NCBI RefSeq assembly: GCF_002423035.1
Contig: NZ_DIUM01000064.1
Span: 23,695-87,581, forward strand
Direction of reading: 5' to 3'
Length of the DNA stretch: 63,887 bases
From: Thiocapsa sp. UBA6158
GTDB lineage: Bacteria > Pseudomonadota > Gammaproteobacteria > Chromatiales > Chromatiaceae
The notes beneath the pieces were generated by a model that was not told the DNA's origin, searched no databases, and saw only the letters and a program-made list of their open reading frames with translations. Both the position numbers and the translations under genes were made by a program. Position 1 is the stretch's first letter. Each line of letters starts with the position of its first letter. Positions 18,275 through 27,294 of this stretch are shown here, in pieces.

Positions 18275-20070
18275 ACAGTCCTGCGGCGATGCCTGAGTCG
18301 GAGCCCGAGCGTCCGCGCGGCGAGGCCGGGGTTTCGCGCTGGGGGGATGCCGTGCTTGCGGCGGCCCTCATGTCCGTGGATCCGGTCGGGACCGGCGGGG
18401 TCGCGCTGCGCTCGCTCGCCGGTCCGGTCCGCGACCAGTGGCTGACGATCATGCGCGACCTGCAGCCGCCCGGCACGCCGATGCGGCGTATCCCGCTGCA
18501 TGTCTCCGATGGGCGTCTGCTCGGCGGTCTGGATCTGGCCGCGACCCTGAGCGCCGGCCGACCGGTGGCCGAGCGTGGTCTGCTGGTCGAGGCCAACGGC
18601 GGGATCGTGGAACTGGCGATGGCCGAGCGCATCGGTGCCGGCACCGCGGCGCGTCTCACCATGGCCTTCGATTCGGGCGAAGTGGTGCTGGAGCGCGACG
18701 GTCTGGCGATGCGCTCGCCGGCACGCTTCGCCGTGGTCGCGCTGGACGAGGGTGTCGGCGACGACGAAGGTCTGCTCAACGCGCTGCTCGACCGTCTGGC
18801 CTTCCATCAAGACCTGACACATATTCGGGTTCACGAGGCGGTCGCCTGCGACTACGATGCCGACGAGATCCTCGCCGCGCGCGCACTGCTTGCCGGGATT
18901 CAGGTCAGCGAGGCGCAGATCGAGGCGCTGTGCAGCACCGCGCTGGCCTTGGGGATCCCTTCGCTGCGCGCATCCATCTTTGCCGCCCGAGCGGCCTGCG
19001 CCTCCGCTGCGCTTGAAGGTCGCACCGAGGTCACCGACGAGGATCTGGCCGTCGCCGGCCGACTGGTGCTCGCCCCGCGCGCGACCATGTTGCCGCCGAT
19101 GGAGCAGCCGCCGGACGAGCCGCCTCCGCCCGAGCCGGAAGAGCCGGATCAGGAGCAGGACAAGGGCGAGGATCAGCAAGAGCCCAAAGAGCTCGAAGAT
19201 CAGGTGCTCGAAGCCACCAAGGCGGCGATCCCGGCGGACCTGCTCGCGCAGCTGCAACTCGGCAAGCTGCGTCGCTCGCGCGCCCGAGCTACGGGCAAGG
19301 CCGGTGCGGTGCAGAACGCGCCCCTGCGCGGGCGCCCGGCCGGTGTCCTGCGCGGCGAGCCGCGTGCCGGTCTGCGTCTGAACGTGGTCGAGACACTGCG
19401 TGCGGCCGCGCCTTGGCAGCGTCTGCGTCGCGAAGAGGTCGCCCGTTTCGGGGGCGAGTCCAACCGCATCGAGATCCGTCAGGACGACTTCCGCATCACC
19501 CGCTTCAAGCATCGCTCCGAGACCACGACCATCTTCGTCGTGGATGCCTCGGGATCTTCGGCACTGCATCGTCTGGCCGAGGCCAAGGGCGCGGTCGAGC
19601 TGCTCCTGGCGGACTGTTACGTGCGCCGCGACCGGGTCGCCCTGGTCGCCTTCCGCGGTCAGTTCGCCGAGGTGCTGCTGCCGCCGACACGCTCGTTGGT
19701 CCGCGCCAAGCGCTCGCTGGCCAGCCTGCCGGGCGGGGGCGGTACGCCGCTCGCATCCGGGATCGATCTGGGGATGATGCTGGCCGATTCGGTCAAGCGC
19801 CGGGGCGGCACGCCGATCCTCATCATCATGACCGACGGTCGCGCCAACGTGGCGCGCGACGGTACCGGCGGGCGTGCTCGGGCCAACGAGGACGCGCTCT
19901 CCGCGGCGCGTTTGGTGCGCTCGGTCGAGATCACCTCCTTGGTGATCGACACCTCGCCGCGTCCGCAGCAGCAGGGGCGCGATCTGGCCGTCGAGATGGG
20001 TGCGCGCTATCTGCCCTTGCCGCACGCCGACGCGACCTCGCTCTCCCATGCCGTGCGCGCCGCAGGATGA
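18271..20070 (+). CDS. bchD: Magnesium chelatase subunit BchD
   Basis: 599 residues. The N-terminal AAA+-like domain (about 20-265) lacks a good Walker A. A Pro/Glu-rich acidic linker spans about 274-311. The C-terminal von Willebrand A domain has the metal-ion-dependent motif VVDASGSSALH (DASGS about 425-429) and later MTDGRANVARDG. This is the classic BchD layout: the subunit that scaffolds BchI and contacts BchH in the Mg-chelatase complex. It overlaps bchI by ATGA and is followed by bchO in the same direction. Confidence 0.96.
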   Translation: MNSPAAMPESEPERPRGEAGVSRWGDAVLAAALMSVDPVGTGGVALRSLAGPVRDQWLTIMRDLQPPGTPMRRIPLHVSDGRLLGGLDLAATLSAGRPVAERGLLVEANGGIVELAMAERIGAGTAARLTMAFDSGEVVLERDGLAMRSPARFAVVALDEGVGDDEGLLNALLDRLAFHQDLTHIRVHEAVACDYDADEILAARALLAGIQVSEAQIEALCSTALALGIPSLRASIFAARAACASAALEGRTEVTDEDLAVAGRLVLAPRATMLPPMEQPPDEPPPPEPEEPDQEQDKGEDQQEPKELEDQVLEATKAAIPADLLAQLQLGKLRRSRARATGKAGAVQNAPLRGRPAGVLRGEPRAGLRLNVVETLRAAAPWQRLRREEVARFGGESNRIEIRQDDFRITRFKHRSETTTIFVVDASGSSALHRLAEAKGAVELLLADCYVRRDRVALVAFRGQFAEVLLPPTRSLVRAKRSLASLPGGGGTPLASGIDLGMMLADSVKRRGGTPILIIMTDGRANVARDGTGGRARANEDALSAARLVRSVEITSLVIDTSPRPQQQGRDLAVEMGARYLPLPHADATSLSHAVRAAG

Positions 20071-20087
20071 GCCCGGGGACGCGCTGA

Positions 20088-20215
20088 TGACGTCCGAAGG
20101 CGCACAGCCCGGGATCGTTGCGTTGCACTCGACTCTTCGGCGGCGCGGCCGGAGCACGGCGTCGCATGCCACTCCACTGCCCCGTGAGCGGCTCAGCCTT
20201 GCGGGCGACGCATGA
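20088..20215 (+). CDS. Possible 42-residue ORF between bchD and bchO
   Basis: An ATG at 20088 opens 42 codons rich in Arg, Ser and Thr. The TGA (20213-20215) overlaps the first bchO ATG, an arrangement that can couple translation. No family is recognised and composition is not protein-like, so it may only be a leader or chance frame. Confidence 0.18.
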
Positions 20216-21117
20216 TGGTCGATCGCCCGCGCTGGGACATCGAGGGTCGCGACTGGCCGAATCGCACGGCCAGCCGCTTCGTCGAGGCCGGCGGCCTGCG
20301 CTGGCATGTTCAGCAGATGGGCGCGGGTCCGACACTCCTCATGCTCCACGGCACGGGTGCCGCGACCCACTCCTGGCGGTCCTTTGCCCCTGCGCTCGCC
20401 GATCGCTTTACCGTCGTCGCGCCTGATTTACCCGGCCACGGGTTCACCGGCGCGTTGCCGTCGAAACGCATGTCATTGCCCGGCATGGCCGCGGCGGTTC
20501 ACGCCCTTCTTCGCGAGCTCGACTGCACGCCCGATCTGGTTCTCGGGCACTCGGCGGGTGCGGCGATCCTGATCCGGATGACGCTTGATGGCTTCATCCG
20601 GCCGCGTGGTCTGGTGAGTCTGAACGGCGCACTCATGCCCTGGCGCGGACTCCCGGCACACATCTTTTCACCCGCCGCCAAGCTGATGGCCGCGAATGTC
20701 CTGGTCGCGCGTCTCTTCGCCCGGCGTGCCGCCGACCGGCGGGTGGTCGAGCGTCTGGTCGAGAGCACCGGCTCGACCCTGGAGCCGGCCGGCGTCGACC
20801 TCTATCAGCGCCTCGTGCGCCATCCCTCGCATGTCGGCGCCAGCCTCGCCATGATGGCCAACTGGGATCTCGCCGCGCTCGCCCCCGAGCTGAGCCGTCT
20901 CGAGCCGCCGCTCTTTCTGGTCGTCGGCGAAGGCGACCTGACGGTGTCGCCGTCCGAGGCCCGCCGCGTGCGCGAACGACTCCCGGGTGCGGAGGTCATT
21001 TCCTTGCCGGGTCTCGGACACCTTGCGCACGAGGAGCGCCCCGAAGAGGTCGCGGATCTGGTCAAAGGTCTCGCCGACCGACTGGGTGTTGCAGATGGAA
21101 GAACCCGGGCGGTGTAG
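20212..21117 (+). CDS. bchO: BchO, alpha/beta hydrolase linked to Mg chelatase
   Basis: 301 residues from ATG at 20212 (a second ATG follows at once). The alpha/beta hydrolase motifs are HGTGAATHSWR, LVLGHSAGAAI (nucleophile Ser about 121), VGEGDLTV and GLGHLAHEE. The sequence and its position directly after bchI-bchD identify BchO, a protein of unproven biochemistry thought to assist Mg-chelatase or bacteriochlorophyll synthesis in purple bacteria. It is the last gene of the bchIDO operon; 106 bases separate it from crtI. Confidence 0.9.
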   Translation: MMVDRPRWDIEGRDWPNRTASRFVEAGGLRWHVQQMGAGPTLLMLHGTGAATHSWRSFAPALADRFTVVAPDLPGHGFTGALPSKRMSLPGMAAAVHALLRELDCTPDLVLGHSAGAAILIRMTLDGFIRPRGLVSLNGALMPWRGLPAHIFSPAAKLMAANVLVARLFARRAADRRVVERLVESTGSTLEPAGVDLYQRLVRHPSHVGASLAMMANWDLAALAPELSRLEPPLFLVVGEGDLTVSPSEARRVRERLPGAEVISLPGLGHLAHEERPEEVADLVKGLADRLGVADGRTRAV

Positions 21118-21198
21118 AGATCGATCGGCGCAGCGAGCCGCGTCGGGGTGCTTCATCTTTCCGATCGCGAGTTTGGCTCCGACTTGACCCAGCAGGGG

Positions 21199-21225
21199 CT
21201 GACAAACGCCCATTCCTGCTATAAT
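21199..21225 (+). promoter_or_regulatory. Sigma-70-like promoter of crtI-crtB
   Basis: A perfect -10 box TATAAT lies at 21220-21225, with CTGACA (one mismatch to TTGACA) at 21199-21204, a spacing of 15. Transcription would begin near 21232, which is after the first ATG of the crtI frame. Confidence 0.65.
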
Positions 21226-22792
21226 GTCAACCAACATTGACATTACTGAAGGTCATGCAGACTTGACACTCCCGGCATCGCAGTTCTCCGAGCACTACTC
21301 AGGTCGCAGCAAGCCGCATGCGGTCGTTATCGGCAGCGGATTCGGCGGGCTAGCCGCCGCGATTCGCCTTGGTGCTCGGGGTTATCAGGTCACCGTGCTC
21401 GAGCGTCTCGATGCGCCCGGCGGGCGTGCCTATGTCCACAAGATCGACGGCTTCACCTTCGATGCCGGCCCGACCATCATCACGGCGCCCTTTCTGCTCG
21501 ACGAGCTGTGGGGGCTGTGCGGACGCAGCTTCTCCGAGGAGATCGATATCCGCTTGATGGATCCCTTCTACCGGATTCGTTTCGACGACGGCAAGGTCTT
21601 CGACTACAACGGCGACGCGGATGCCGTGAAGGCGCAGATCGCGCAGTTCTCGCCGCGCGACGTCGAGGGCTACGATCGCTTCATGGAACACAGCCGGGCG
21701 ATCTTCAAGATCGGCTTCGAGCAGTTGGGCCACGTGCCCTTCAACTCCTGGACCGACATGCTCAAGATCGTCCCGGACATGATCACGCTCGGCAGCCATC
21801 GCAGCGTCTATGCGATGGTCTCCAAGTACATCAAAGATCCCTACATCCGCCAGGTCCTGTCCTTCCATCCGTTGCTGATCGGCGGCAATCCCTTCTCCGT
21901 CACCTCCATCTACACGCTCATCTCCTTCCTGGAGCGCAAATGGGGCGTGCACTCGGCCATCGGCGGCACGGGCGCGCTCGTCAAGGGAATGGTGAGCCTG
22001 ATCGAAGGCCAAGGCGGGACGATTCGCTACGGCGCAGAGGTCGAGCAGATCCTGGTGAAGGACGGCACGGCGACCGGTGTTCGGCTCAAGTCCGGCGAGG
22101 CGATCGCGGCCCCTGTCGTCGTCTCCAACGCAGACGCGGCCTGGACCTATCGCTATCTCCTGCCGGCCGAGCATCGCAGCCATTGGACGGATCAAAAGAT
22201 CGATCGCGCACAATACTCCAACGGGCTCTTCGTGTGGTATTTCGGCACCAAACGCCAATATCCCGAAGTCGCCCATCATACGATTCTGCTCGGCCCGCGC
22301 TACAAAGGCCTGCTGGACGATATCTTCAAGAACAAGCGCTTGGCCAAGGACTTCAGTCTTTATCTGCATCGCCCGACGGCGACGGATCCGGGTTTGGCAC
22401 CGGAGGGTTGCGACACCTTCTATGTCTTGGCGCCGGTTCCGCACCTCAAAGGCGATATCGACTGGGAGAAGGAAGCCGAGCCCTATCGCGCGCGGATCGC
22501 GAAGTATTTGAGTGAAACCGTCTTGCCCGGGTTGGAAGACGAGATCGTCGCCTCGCTCGTCGCGACCCCGCGGGATTTCCAGGACAGGCTTCTGTCCTAC
22601 AACGGGGCCGGGTTCAGTCTCGAACCTATCCTCTTGCAAAGTGCCTGGTTCAGACCGCACAACGCGAGCGAAGAGGTGAATGGCCTTTACTTGGTCGGTG
22701 CGGGGACGCATCCGGGTGCAGGTGTGCCCGGTGTCCTATCGTCGGCCCGTGTCCTCGATACGGTGGTACCCGATGCCTCAACCTATGCTTAA
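21224..22792 (+). CDS. crtI: Phytoene desaturase CrtI
   Basis: 522 residues from ATG at 21224. The FAD-binding dinucleotide motif VVIGSGFGGLAAAIRL (about 35-50) and C-terminal GLYLVGAGTHPGAGVPGV are those of bacterial-type CrtI, which desaturates phytoene to neurosporene or lycopene at the membrane. The gene overlaps crtB by 20 bases. The start is in doubt: this ATG overlaps a consensus -10 box and a PpsR-type palindrome, so transcripts from that promoter would not include it. An in-frame TTG at 21263, behind GAAGG (21248-21252), would remove 13 non-conserved residues and keep the whole enzyme. Confidence 0.93.
   Translation: MSTNIDITEGHADLTLPASQFSEHYSGRSKPHAVVIGSGFGGLAAAIRLGARGYQVTVLERLDAPGGRAYVHKIDGFTFDAGPTIITAPFLLDELWGLCGRSFSEEIDIRLMDPFYRIRFDDGKVFDYNGDADAVKAQIAQFSPRDVEGYDRFMEHSRAIFKIGFEQLGHVPFNSWTDMLKIVPDMITLGSHRSVYAMVSKYIKDPYIRQVLSFHPLLIGGNPFSVTSIYTLISFLERKWGVHSAIGGTGALVKGMVSLIEGQGGTIRYGAEVEQILVKDGTATGVRLKSGEAIAAPVVVSNADAAWTYRYLLPAEHRSHWTDQKIDRAQYSNGLFVWYFGTKRQYPEVAHHTILLGPRYKGLLDDIFKNKRLAKDFSLYLHRPTATDPGLAPEGCDTFYVLAPVPHLKGDIDWEKEAEPYRARIAKYLSETVLPGLEDEIVASLVATPRDFQDRLLSYNGAGFSLEPILLQSAWFRPHNASEEVNGLYLVGAGTHPGAGVPGVLSSARVLDTVVPDASTYA
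21225..21242 (+). promoter_or_regulatory. TGT-N12-ACA palindrome, candidate PpsR/CrtJ operator
   Basis: TGTCAA-N6-TTGACA is a perfect six-base inverted repeat matching the TGT-N12-ACA site of PpsR/CrtJ, the aerobic/light repressor of bch and crt genes in purple bacteria. It shares its first base with the -10 box, where a repressor would block polymerase. The regulator itself is not in the window. Confidence 0.6.
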
Positions 22793-23840
22793 GACCGATC
22801 ACGCGAGCGCGGCGGACATCGCCGCGTGTCGCCAACTGCTGCGGACCGGCTCGCGTTCATTCTACGCGGCCTCCTTTCTCTTGCCCCAGCGCATCCGCGA
22901 TCCGGCCATCGCGCTCTACGCCTTCTGTCGCATCGCCGACGATGCGATCGATTGCGCGGGCGACGAGCCCGGCGCACAAACGCGCGCTTTGGCCGAGCTG
23001 CATCATCGTCTCGACCGCATCTACGACGGCGCTCCGATCGATGAGTACACCGATCGCGCACTCGCCGACGTGGTCGCCTGCTTCGGGCTGCCGAAGGCGC
23101 TGCTCGAGGCCCTGCTCGAAGGTTTCCAGTGGGATGCCGAAGGCCGACGTTTCGAGGACCTCTCGGGCGTCTATGACTATTCGGCGCGTGTCGCGGGCAC
23201 GGTCGGCGCCATGATGGCCGCCCTCATGGGCGCTCGGAGCACCCAGCTGGTGGCGCGGGCCTGCGATCTAGGCGTGGCCATGCAGTTGACCAACATCGCC
23301 CGCGATGTCGGGGAAGACGCCCGCAACGGCCGTCTCTATCTGCCGCTGTCCTGGATGCGCGAGGCCGGGATCGATCCCGAAGCCTGGCTGAAGGAGCCCG
23401 TCTTCAACGATGCGCTCGCCGGCGTGATCGAACGCCTGCTGCGCGCCGCCGACACACTTTACGTGCGTTCGGATGCGGGGATCGCCGGTCTGCCGATGGG
23501 CTGTCGGGCCGGTATCAATGCCGCGCGCTATCTCTATGCCGAGATCGGCCGTCAGGTGGAGCGTCAGGGTCTGGACTCGATCTCTCGGCGTGCCGTGGTC
23601 CCCGGCAGTCGCAAGGTGCAGCTCCTAGCCCCGATCCTCGGGACCGCCGTGCTGTCTCCGCGCTATGTCTCCGCTCCGCCGCTCGACGAGACACGCTTCC
23701 TGGTCGACGCCGTGGTCTACTCTGCCCATCGCTCCAGCGAAGAAGATGCCGAAGCCCGTGCGGGCCTGGGCGGTCGTGTGATTTGGGTGCTGGAGCTCTT
23801 CGAGCAGCTCGAAGAGCGCGAGCGCGCAGTGGCTAACTGA
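22773..23840 (+). CDS. crtB: Phytoene synthase CrtB
   Basis: 355 residues from ATG at 22773; an ATG four codons later (22785) is equally plausible. It condenses two geranylgeranyl diphosphates to phytoene. Both Asp-rich Mg2+ motifs are present: DDAID (about 56-60) and DVGED (about 182), with the signature VAMQLTNIARDVGED. It overlaps the end of crtI and shares its promoter. Spirilloxanthin- or okenone-type end genes are not in this window, so the final carotenoid cannot be told. Confidence 0.95.
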   Translation: MPQPMLKTDHASAADIAACRQLLRTGSRSFYAASFLLPQRIRDPAIALYAFCRIADDAIDCAGDEPGAQTRALAELHHRLDRIYDGAPIDEYTDRALADVVACFGLPKALLEALLEGFQWDAEGRRFEDLSGVYDYSARVAGTVGAMMAALMGARSTQLVARACDLGVAMQLTNIARDVGEDARNGRLYLPLSWMREAGIDPEAWLKEPVFNDALAGVIERLLRAADTLYVRSDAGIAGLPMGCRAGINAARYLYAEIGRQVERQGLDSISRRAVVPGSRKVQLLAPILGTAVLSPRYVSAPPLDETRFLVDAVVYSAHRSSEEDAEARAGLGGRVIWVLELFEQLEERERAVAN

Positions 23841-24006
23841 CGCGCGTCGCGCCTGAGGGTTTCAGGTGATTTCCGGGAATTGATGCGGGGGATGAGCGAG
23901 GCCCTGGCCGAAGGCAACCCTCGAGAGGTTGCTCGGCCGGGGCCGTACGCCGGCCGCTCCTGCGCCGGTGTGGTGGACGCTGCGCTTGTCCAACCTACCG
24001 CCTGGA

Positions 24007-24807
24007 TCAAGGGTGGGCGCTGCCCGGCGGAGGCATCTGCATACTCATGTCGCGTTCGCCGTAGCCCTGCGGGATCTCGAAGACGTCGGCGGGGATGGCC
24101 TCCTTGCGGATCACCGTGACCTCGGTCTCGGTCTCCATGGTGGTGCCCATCATCTCCATCTTGGTCTTGGTCAGGATGGGATAGCCCTTGATCTTGCTCA
24201 TCTCTTCACGCTGGACGAGGCCGGCCGGCGAGTTCGCCAGCATGCCGCCGGGGCCCGAGAGACTCATCATGTCGGTGTAGCGGGTGACATCGATGTCCAC
24301 GTCCTCGGTCGCCCAGATCTCCTGATCCACACCCATCATGCCGGTCTTGGTGATCCGATACTGTTTGGTTTCCCAGTCTCCGATCTTCTTGGCCTCGCCG
24401 GTTGCTTCGACCTTTACGGTCATCTCGCCCATCATGGTGCGCATCTGTTCGGCGGCCGGACCGGACATGCTCTCCATCACGGATTTGACGTTGATCGGGA
24501 GATATTCCTTCTCGGCGTGATTGATGAAGACGATGGTTCCGGCCGTCGGATCCATGATCATGTCGGTGGCATCGGGCCCCTCGTTGACCACCTTCATCTT
24601 GTCGTAGGCGAGGTAGGTCTTGGAGAGGTCTTCGCTCGCCGCTTCTCCCATGACACCCGAGCTGCGATTGATCGTCTCGACGTAATAACCCTCTTCGTCC
24701 GCCATCGCGGCGGACACCGGCAGCAGAGCGGCCAACGCGAGGGCCAGCCCGAGACGACGGGTCATGACCGGCTGACGCCCGATGCTCGAGCCTTGCTGAT
24801 TCATCAT
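24007..24807 (-). CDS. Exported DUF4412-like protein, Met-rich
   Basis: 266 residues. A twin-Arg-containing basic start and hydrophobic stretch LGLALALAALLPVSAAMADE form a signal peptide, so the mature protein is periplasmic. The body resembles DUF4412-type proteins (a beta-rich fold with GDWETKQYRIT and an EIWATEDVDID segment) and is strikingly rich in methionine, with runs such as KMEMMGTTMET and a C-terminal DMSMQMPPPG. Metal binding is possible but only inferred. It is preceded by two ATG codons (24807 and 24804). Confidence 0.6.
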   Translation of the reverse strand: MMNQQGSSIGRQPVMTRRLGLALALAALLPVSAAMADEEGYYVETINRSSGVMGEAASEDLSKTYLAYDKMKVVNEGPDATDMIMDPTAGTIVFINHAEKEYLPINVKSVMESMSGPAAEQMRTMMGEMTVKVEATGEAKKIGDWETKQYRITKTGMMGVDQEIWATEDVDIDVTRYTDMMSLSGPGGMLANSPAGLVQREEMSKIKGYPILTKTKMEMMGTTMETETEVTVIRKEAIPADVFEIPQGYGERDMSMQMPPPGSAHP

Positions 24808-24913
24808 GCTTATTCCTCTGCGGTGACTGGATTGTTTTCGACGCGCCGAATCGACGGCGCCGGCGTCCAAACGCGCAAACAGGGTAATCGATGCAGTGCG
24901 CGTCGGGATAGGG

Positions 24914-26260
24914 CTATTCGCCGAGATCGCGTCGGTCGAGCACCCGCTTGGCCTTGCCGACGAAGCGCTCGATGCTGCGCGGCTCGACCAGATCGACATG
25001 GGCGCGGATGCCGGCGACCGTATTGATCTCGCGGCTGATCCGCTCGCACAGCGCCTGCATGCGGTCCATGCGGTCGGAGAAGATCTCGGGTCGGATCTCG
25101 ACCTTGACATGGACCTCGTCGAGCGTGCCGGGCCGGGAGACCTCGATGAGATAGTGAGGAGTCGTACCCTCGACCCGCAGCAGCGCCTCCTCGATCTGGG
25201 AGGGGAAGACGTTGACGCCGCGGATGATCAGCATGTCGTCGGTGCGACCGGTGACCCGGCTCATGCGTGTCGTACGTCGGCCGCAGGCGCAAGGCTCGCG
25301 ATAGAGTCGGGCGATATCGCGGGTGCGATAGCGGATCAGCGGCATCGCCTCGCGGGTGAGTGTGGTGATCACCAGCTCGCCGGGCTCGCCTTCCGGCACC
25401 GGCTCGAGGGTCTCCGGGTCCAGACACTCGATGAGGAAATGGTCTTCCTGGATGTGCATCCCGGTGCGCTCGGGGCACTCGCCGCTGACGCCGGGACCGA
25501 TCACCTCGGAGAGCCCGTAATTGTTGAAGGCGGCGATGTCGAGCTGATCCTCGATCTCGCGGCGCATGTCCTCGGTCCAGGGCTCGCCGCCGAAGTGGCC
25601 GAAGCGGATCGGCAGGGAGCGCGGATCGATGCCCAGCTCGCGCGCCGAATCCGCAATCGTCAGGGCATAGCTCGGGGTGCAGATCAGGACCTCGGGGTCC
25701 AGGTCGCGCATGATCTCGATCTGGCGACGCGTGTTGCCCGCCGCCGCCGGGATGATGGCCGCGCCGACACGCTCGATCCCGTAGTGCAGTCCGAAGCCGC
25801 CGGTGAAGAGTCCGTAGCCGAAGGCGACCTGCGCCGTATGCTCGGGCCTGAGCCCGCCCGCGACCAGGAAGCGCGCGCAGAGATTCGACCAGGTTTCGAG
25901 GTCATGAGCCGTGTAGGCGACGAAGGTGGGCCGCCCGGTCGTACCCGAGGAGCCGTGGATGCGCGCAAGCGCCTTGCGCGGAACCGCCAGAAACCCGAAC
26001 GGATGCTGACGACGCAGATCGTCCTTGGTGGTCAGGGGCAAGCGACGTACGTCGGCGAGCGAGCGGATGCTGTGCGGTCCGATCTCGCGATGGGCGAAGT
26101 GGTCGCGGTAGAAGGGCACCCGCGCCACCCGCGTCACCAGCTCGCGCAGACGCTCCAGCTGCAACGCCTCGATGCCGTCGCGCGGCAGGGTCTCGGCATC
26201 CGGATCCCAGATGCGGTGCTCGGTGTGCCGATGGGTCTCATGAGTCTGCGCGACCATCAT
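24914..26260 (-). CDS. paaK: Phenylacetate-CoA ligase-type adenylate-forming enzyme (copy 1)
   Basis: 448 residues from ATG at 26260. The ANL-superfamily motifs are HGSSGTTGRPT (about 98-108), NNYGLSEVIGPG, YRTRDIARL and GRTDDMLIIRGVNVFPSQIE. The enzyme activates an aryl acid with ATP and CoA; phenylacetate or a hydroxylated or indole relative is the family substrate. It is the most downstream gene of an iorA-iorB-paaK-ACT-paaK series on this strand, though about 390 bases separate it from the ACT gene. It shares extensive conserved motifs with the second ligase in the cluster. Confidence 0.88.
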   Translation of the reverse strand: MMVAQTHETHRHTEHRIWDPDAETLPRDGIEALQLERLRELVTRVARVPFYRDHFAHREIGPHSIRSLADVRRLPLTTKDDLRRQHPFGFLAVPRKALARIHGSSGTTGRPTFVAYTAHDLETWSNLCARFLVAGGLRPEHTAQVAFGYGLFTGGFGLHYGIERVGAAIIPAAAGNTRRQIEIMRDLDPEVLICTPSYALTIADSARELGIDPRSLPIRFGHFGGEPWTEDMRREIEDQLDIAAFNNYGLSEVIGPGVSGECPERTGMHIQEDHFLIECLDPETLEPVPEGEPGELVITTLTREAMPLIRYRTRDIARLYREPCACGRRTTRMSRVTGRTDDMLIIRGVNVFPSQIEEALLRVEGTTPHYLIEVSRPGTLDEVHVKVEIRPEIFSDRMDRMQALCERISREINTVAGIRAHVDLVEPRSIERFVGKAKRVLDRRDLGE

Positions 26261-26652
26261 CCTCGATCCGTTGATGGGTGTTGCATCGGCGCGGAACCTG
26301 CTGCGTCGACGCTCGATATTAACGTCCGAAGCTCGAGCCCGGGACCGGCCAGGGAGCACGGACGAGCGCGACGTCCGCCAATCTTCGCGCTACCGTCCGG
26401 CGGACCTTGTCTGATATCTCCGGCCATCGCGGCACGTGGCGCAGAGCGCCGCAGGGCATGCGTGACACCGCGGAGCGGGTGTCACGAGTCGCTAAAGGTT
26501 GGTGGCCGGTCTCATGAACGCGGGCGCCCGATGGGCTGCGCTGGTTCACCCAACCTCATTCCGCAATCGATCGAACATCCTGAACCGCGTCCGCCACCGC
26601 GGCCGCAGACTCGCGCAAGCGTGACCCCAACCATATCGCAAAGGGACGCGGT
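26261..26652. other. Intergenic region of 392 bases with one repeat copy
   Basis: It holds the upstream region of the first paaK and, at its right end, a 75-base TTAAACCGCG-family repeat. The rest gives no recognisable protein or RNA. A paaK promoter may lie near 26280-26340, but no consensus was clear. Confidence 0.5.
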
Positions 26653-26655
26653 TCA
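26581..26655. repeat. Short TGAACCGCG repeat copy abutting the ACT gene stop
   Basis: 75 bases bounded by TGAACCGCGTCC and its inverse GGACGCGGTTCA. The inverse end supplies the TGA stop (26653-26655) of the ACT-domain gene. It is shorter than the usual 85-89 bases. Confidence 0.7.
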
Positions 26656-27096
26656 GCAGCCGGAGACCACGCTCAGCAGCTCATCCCCGTCGACGACGTG
26701 CAGCCCCTTCTCCAGCAGCACGGCAATTGCCCGATCGGGATCCTCGAACCGGAAGATGAGGATCGCCTTGTCGCCGCGCCGCAGCGAGAAGGCGTACATG
26801 TACTCGATGTTGAGACCCGCGCCTTCCAGCACCGCCAGCGCCTCGGCCAGCCCCCCCGGCCGATCGAGCACGTCGACCGCGACCACCTCGGTCAGGTTGA
26901 CCACCCATCCGGCATCCTCCAAGACCTGCTTGGCCTTGTCCCATTCACGTACGATCAGGCGCAGAATGCCGAACTGGGCCGTGTCTGCGAGCGAGAGCGT
27001 CAGGATATTGATCCCTTCCTTCGCGATGGCCTCCAAAGGCGCACCGAGGCGCCCCGGGCGGTTTTCCAGAAAAAGCGAGAGTTGTTGCAATTTCAT
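26653..27096 (-). CDS. Tandem ACT-domain protein
   Basis: 147 residues from ATG at 27096, behind GAGGAC. Two ACT domains occur in tandem: residues 1-65 (LSLFLENRPGRLGAPLEAIA) and 70-140 (AVDVLDRPGGLAEALAVLEG). Such small proteins bind amino acids and regulate; members near paaK and iorAB are common, which suggests a sensor for aromatic amino acids or their products. No catalytic domain is present. Its stop codon lies in the edge of a dispersed repeat. Confidence 0.88.
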   Translation of the reverse strand: MKLQQLSLFLENRPGRLGAPLEAIAKEGINILTLSLADTAQFGILRLIVREWDKAKQVLEDAGWVVNLTEVVAVDVLDRPGGLAEALAVLEGAGLNIEYMYAFSLRRGDKAILIFRFEDPDRAIAVLLEKGLHVVDGDELLSVVSGC

Positions 27097-27244
27097 GGTT
27101 TTGAGTCCTCGTGGTGCTCGGTTGGTCTTTTTCAGCCGCCAGCCGCCAGCTTCCTGCCTCCAGCTATCAGCAATTAGCCAGCAGCGCTGGGCCGGGTTTT
27201 TTGCCGCTGCAGGGGTTGCGCCAGGGGTTCGGATCGGCACAATC

Positions 27245-27293
27245 GCTGGCGGCTGGCGGCTGGCGGCTGGCGGCTGGCGGCTGGCGGCTGGCG
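27245..27293. repeat. Seven perfect tandem copies of GCTGGCG
   Basis: Exactly seven uninterrupted 7-base units, starting beside the stop of the second paaK gene (27295). Two inverted units (CGCCAGC) occur at 27134-27150, so the two arrays could pair across about 95 bases. A candidate for variable copy number. Confidence 0.95.
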
Positions 27294-27294
27294 G

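Noticed and set aside
18166..20370. 734-codon open frame on the minus strand opposite bchD
   Set aside because: It is an antisense frame of a well-recognised gene in GC-rich DNA; its translation has no family motifs and is His/Arg/Gln-rich.
27245..27293. CRISPR or phage att site at the GCTGGCG array
   Set aside because: Units are only seven bases with no spacers; a simple tandem repeat explains it.
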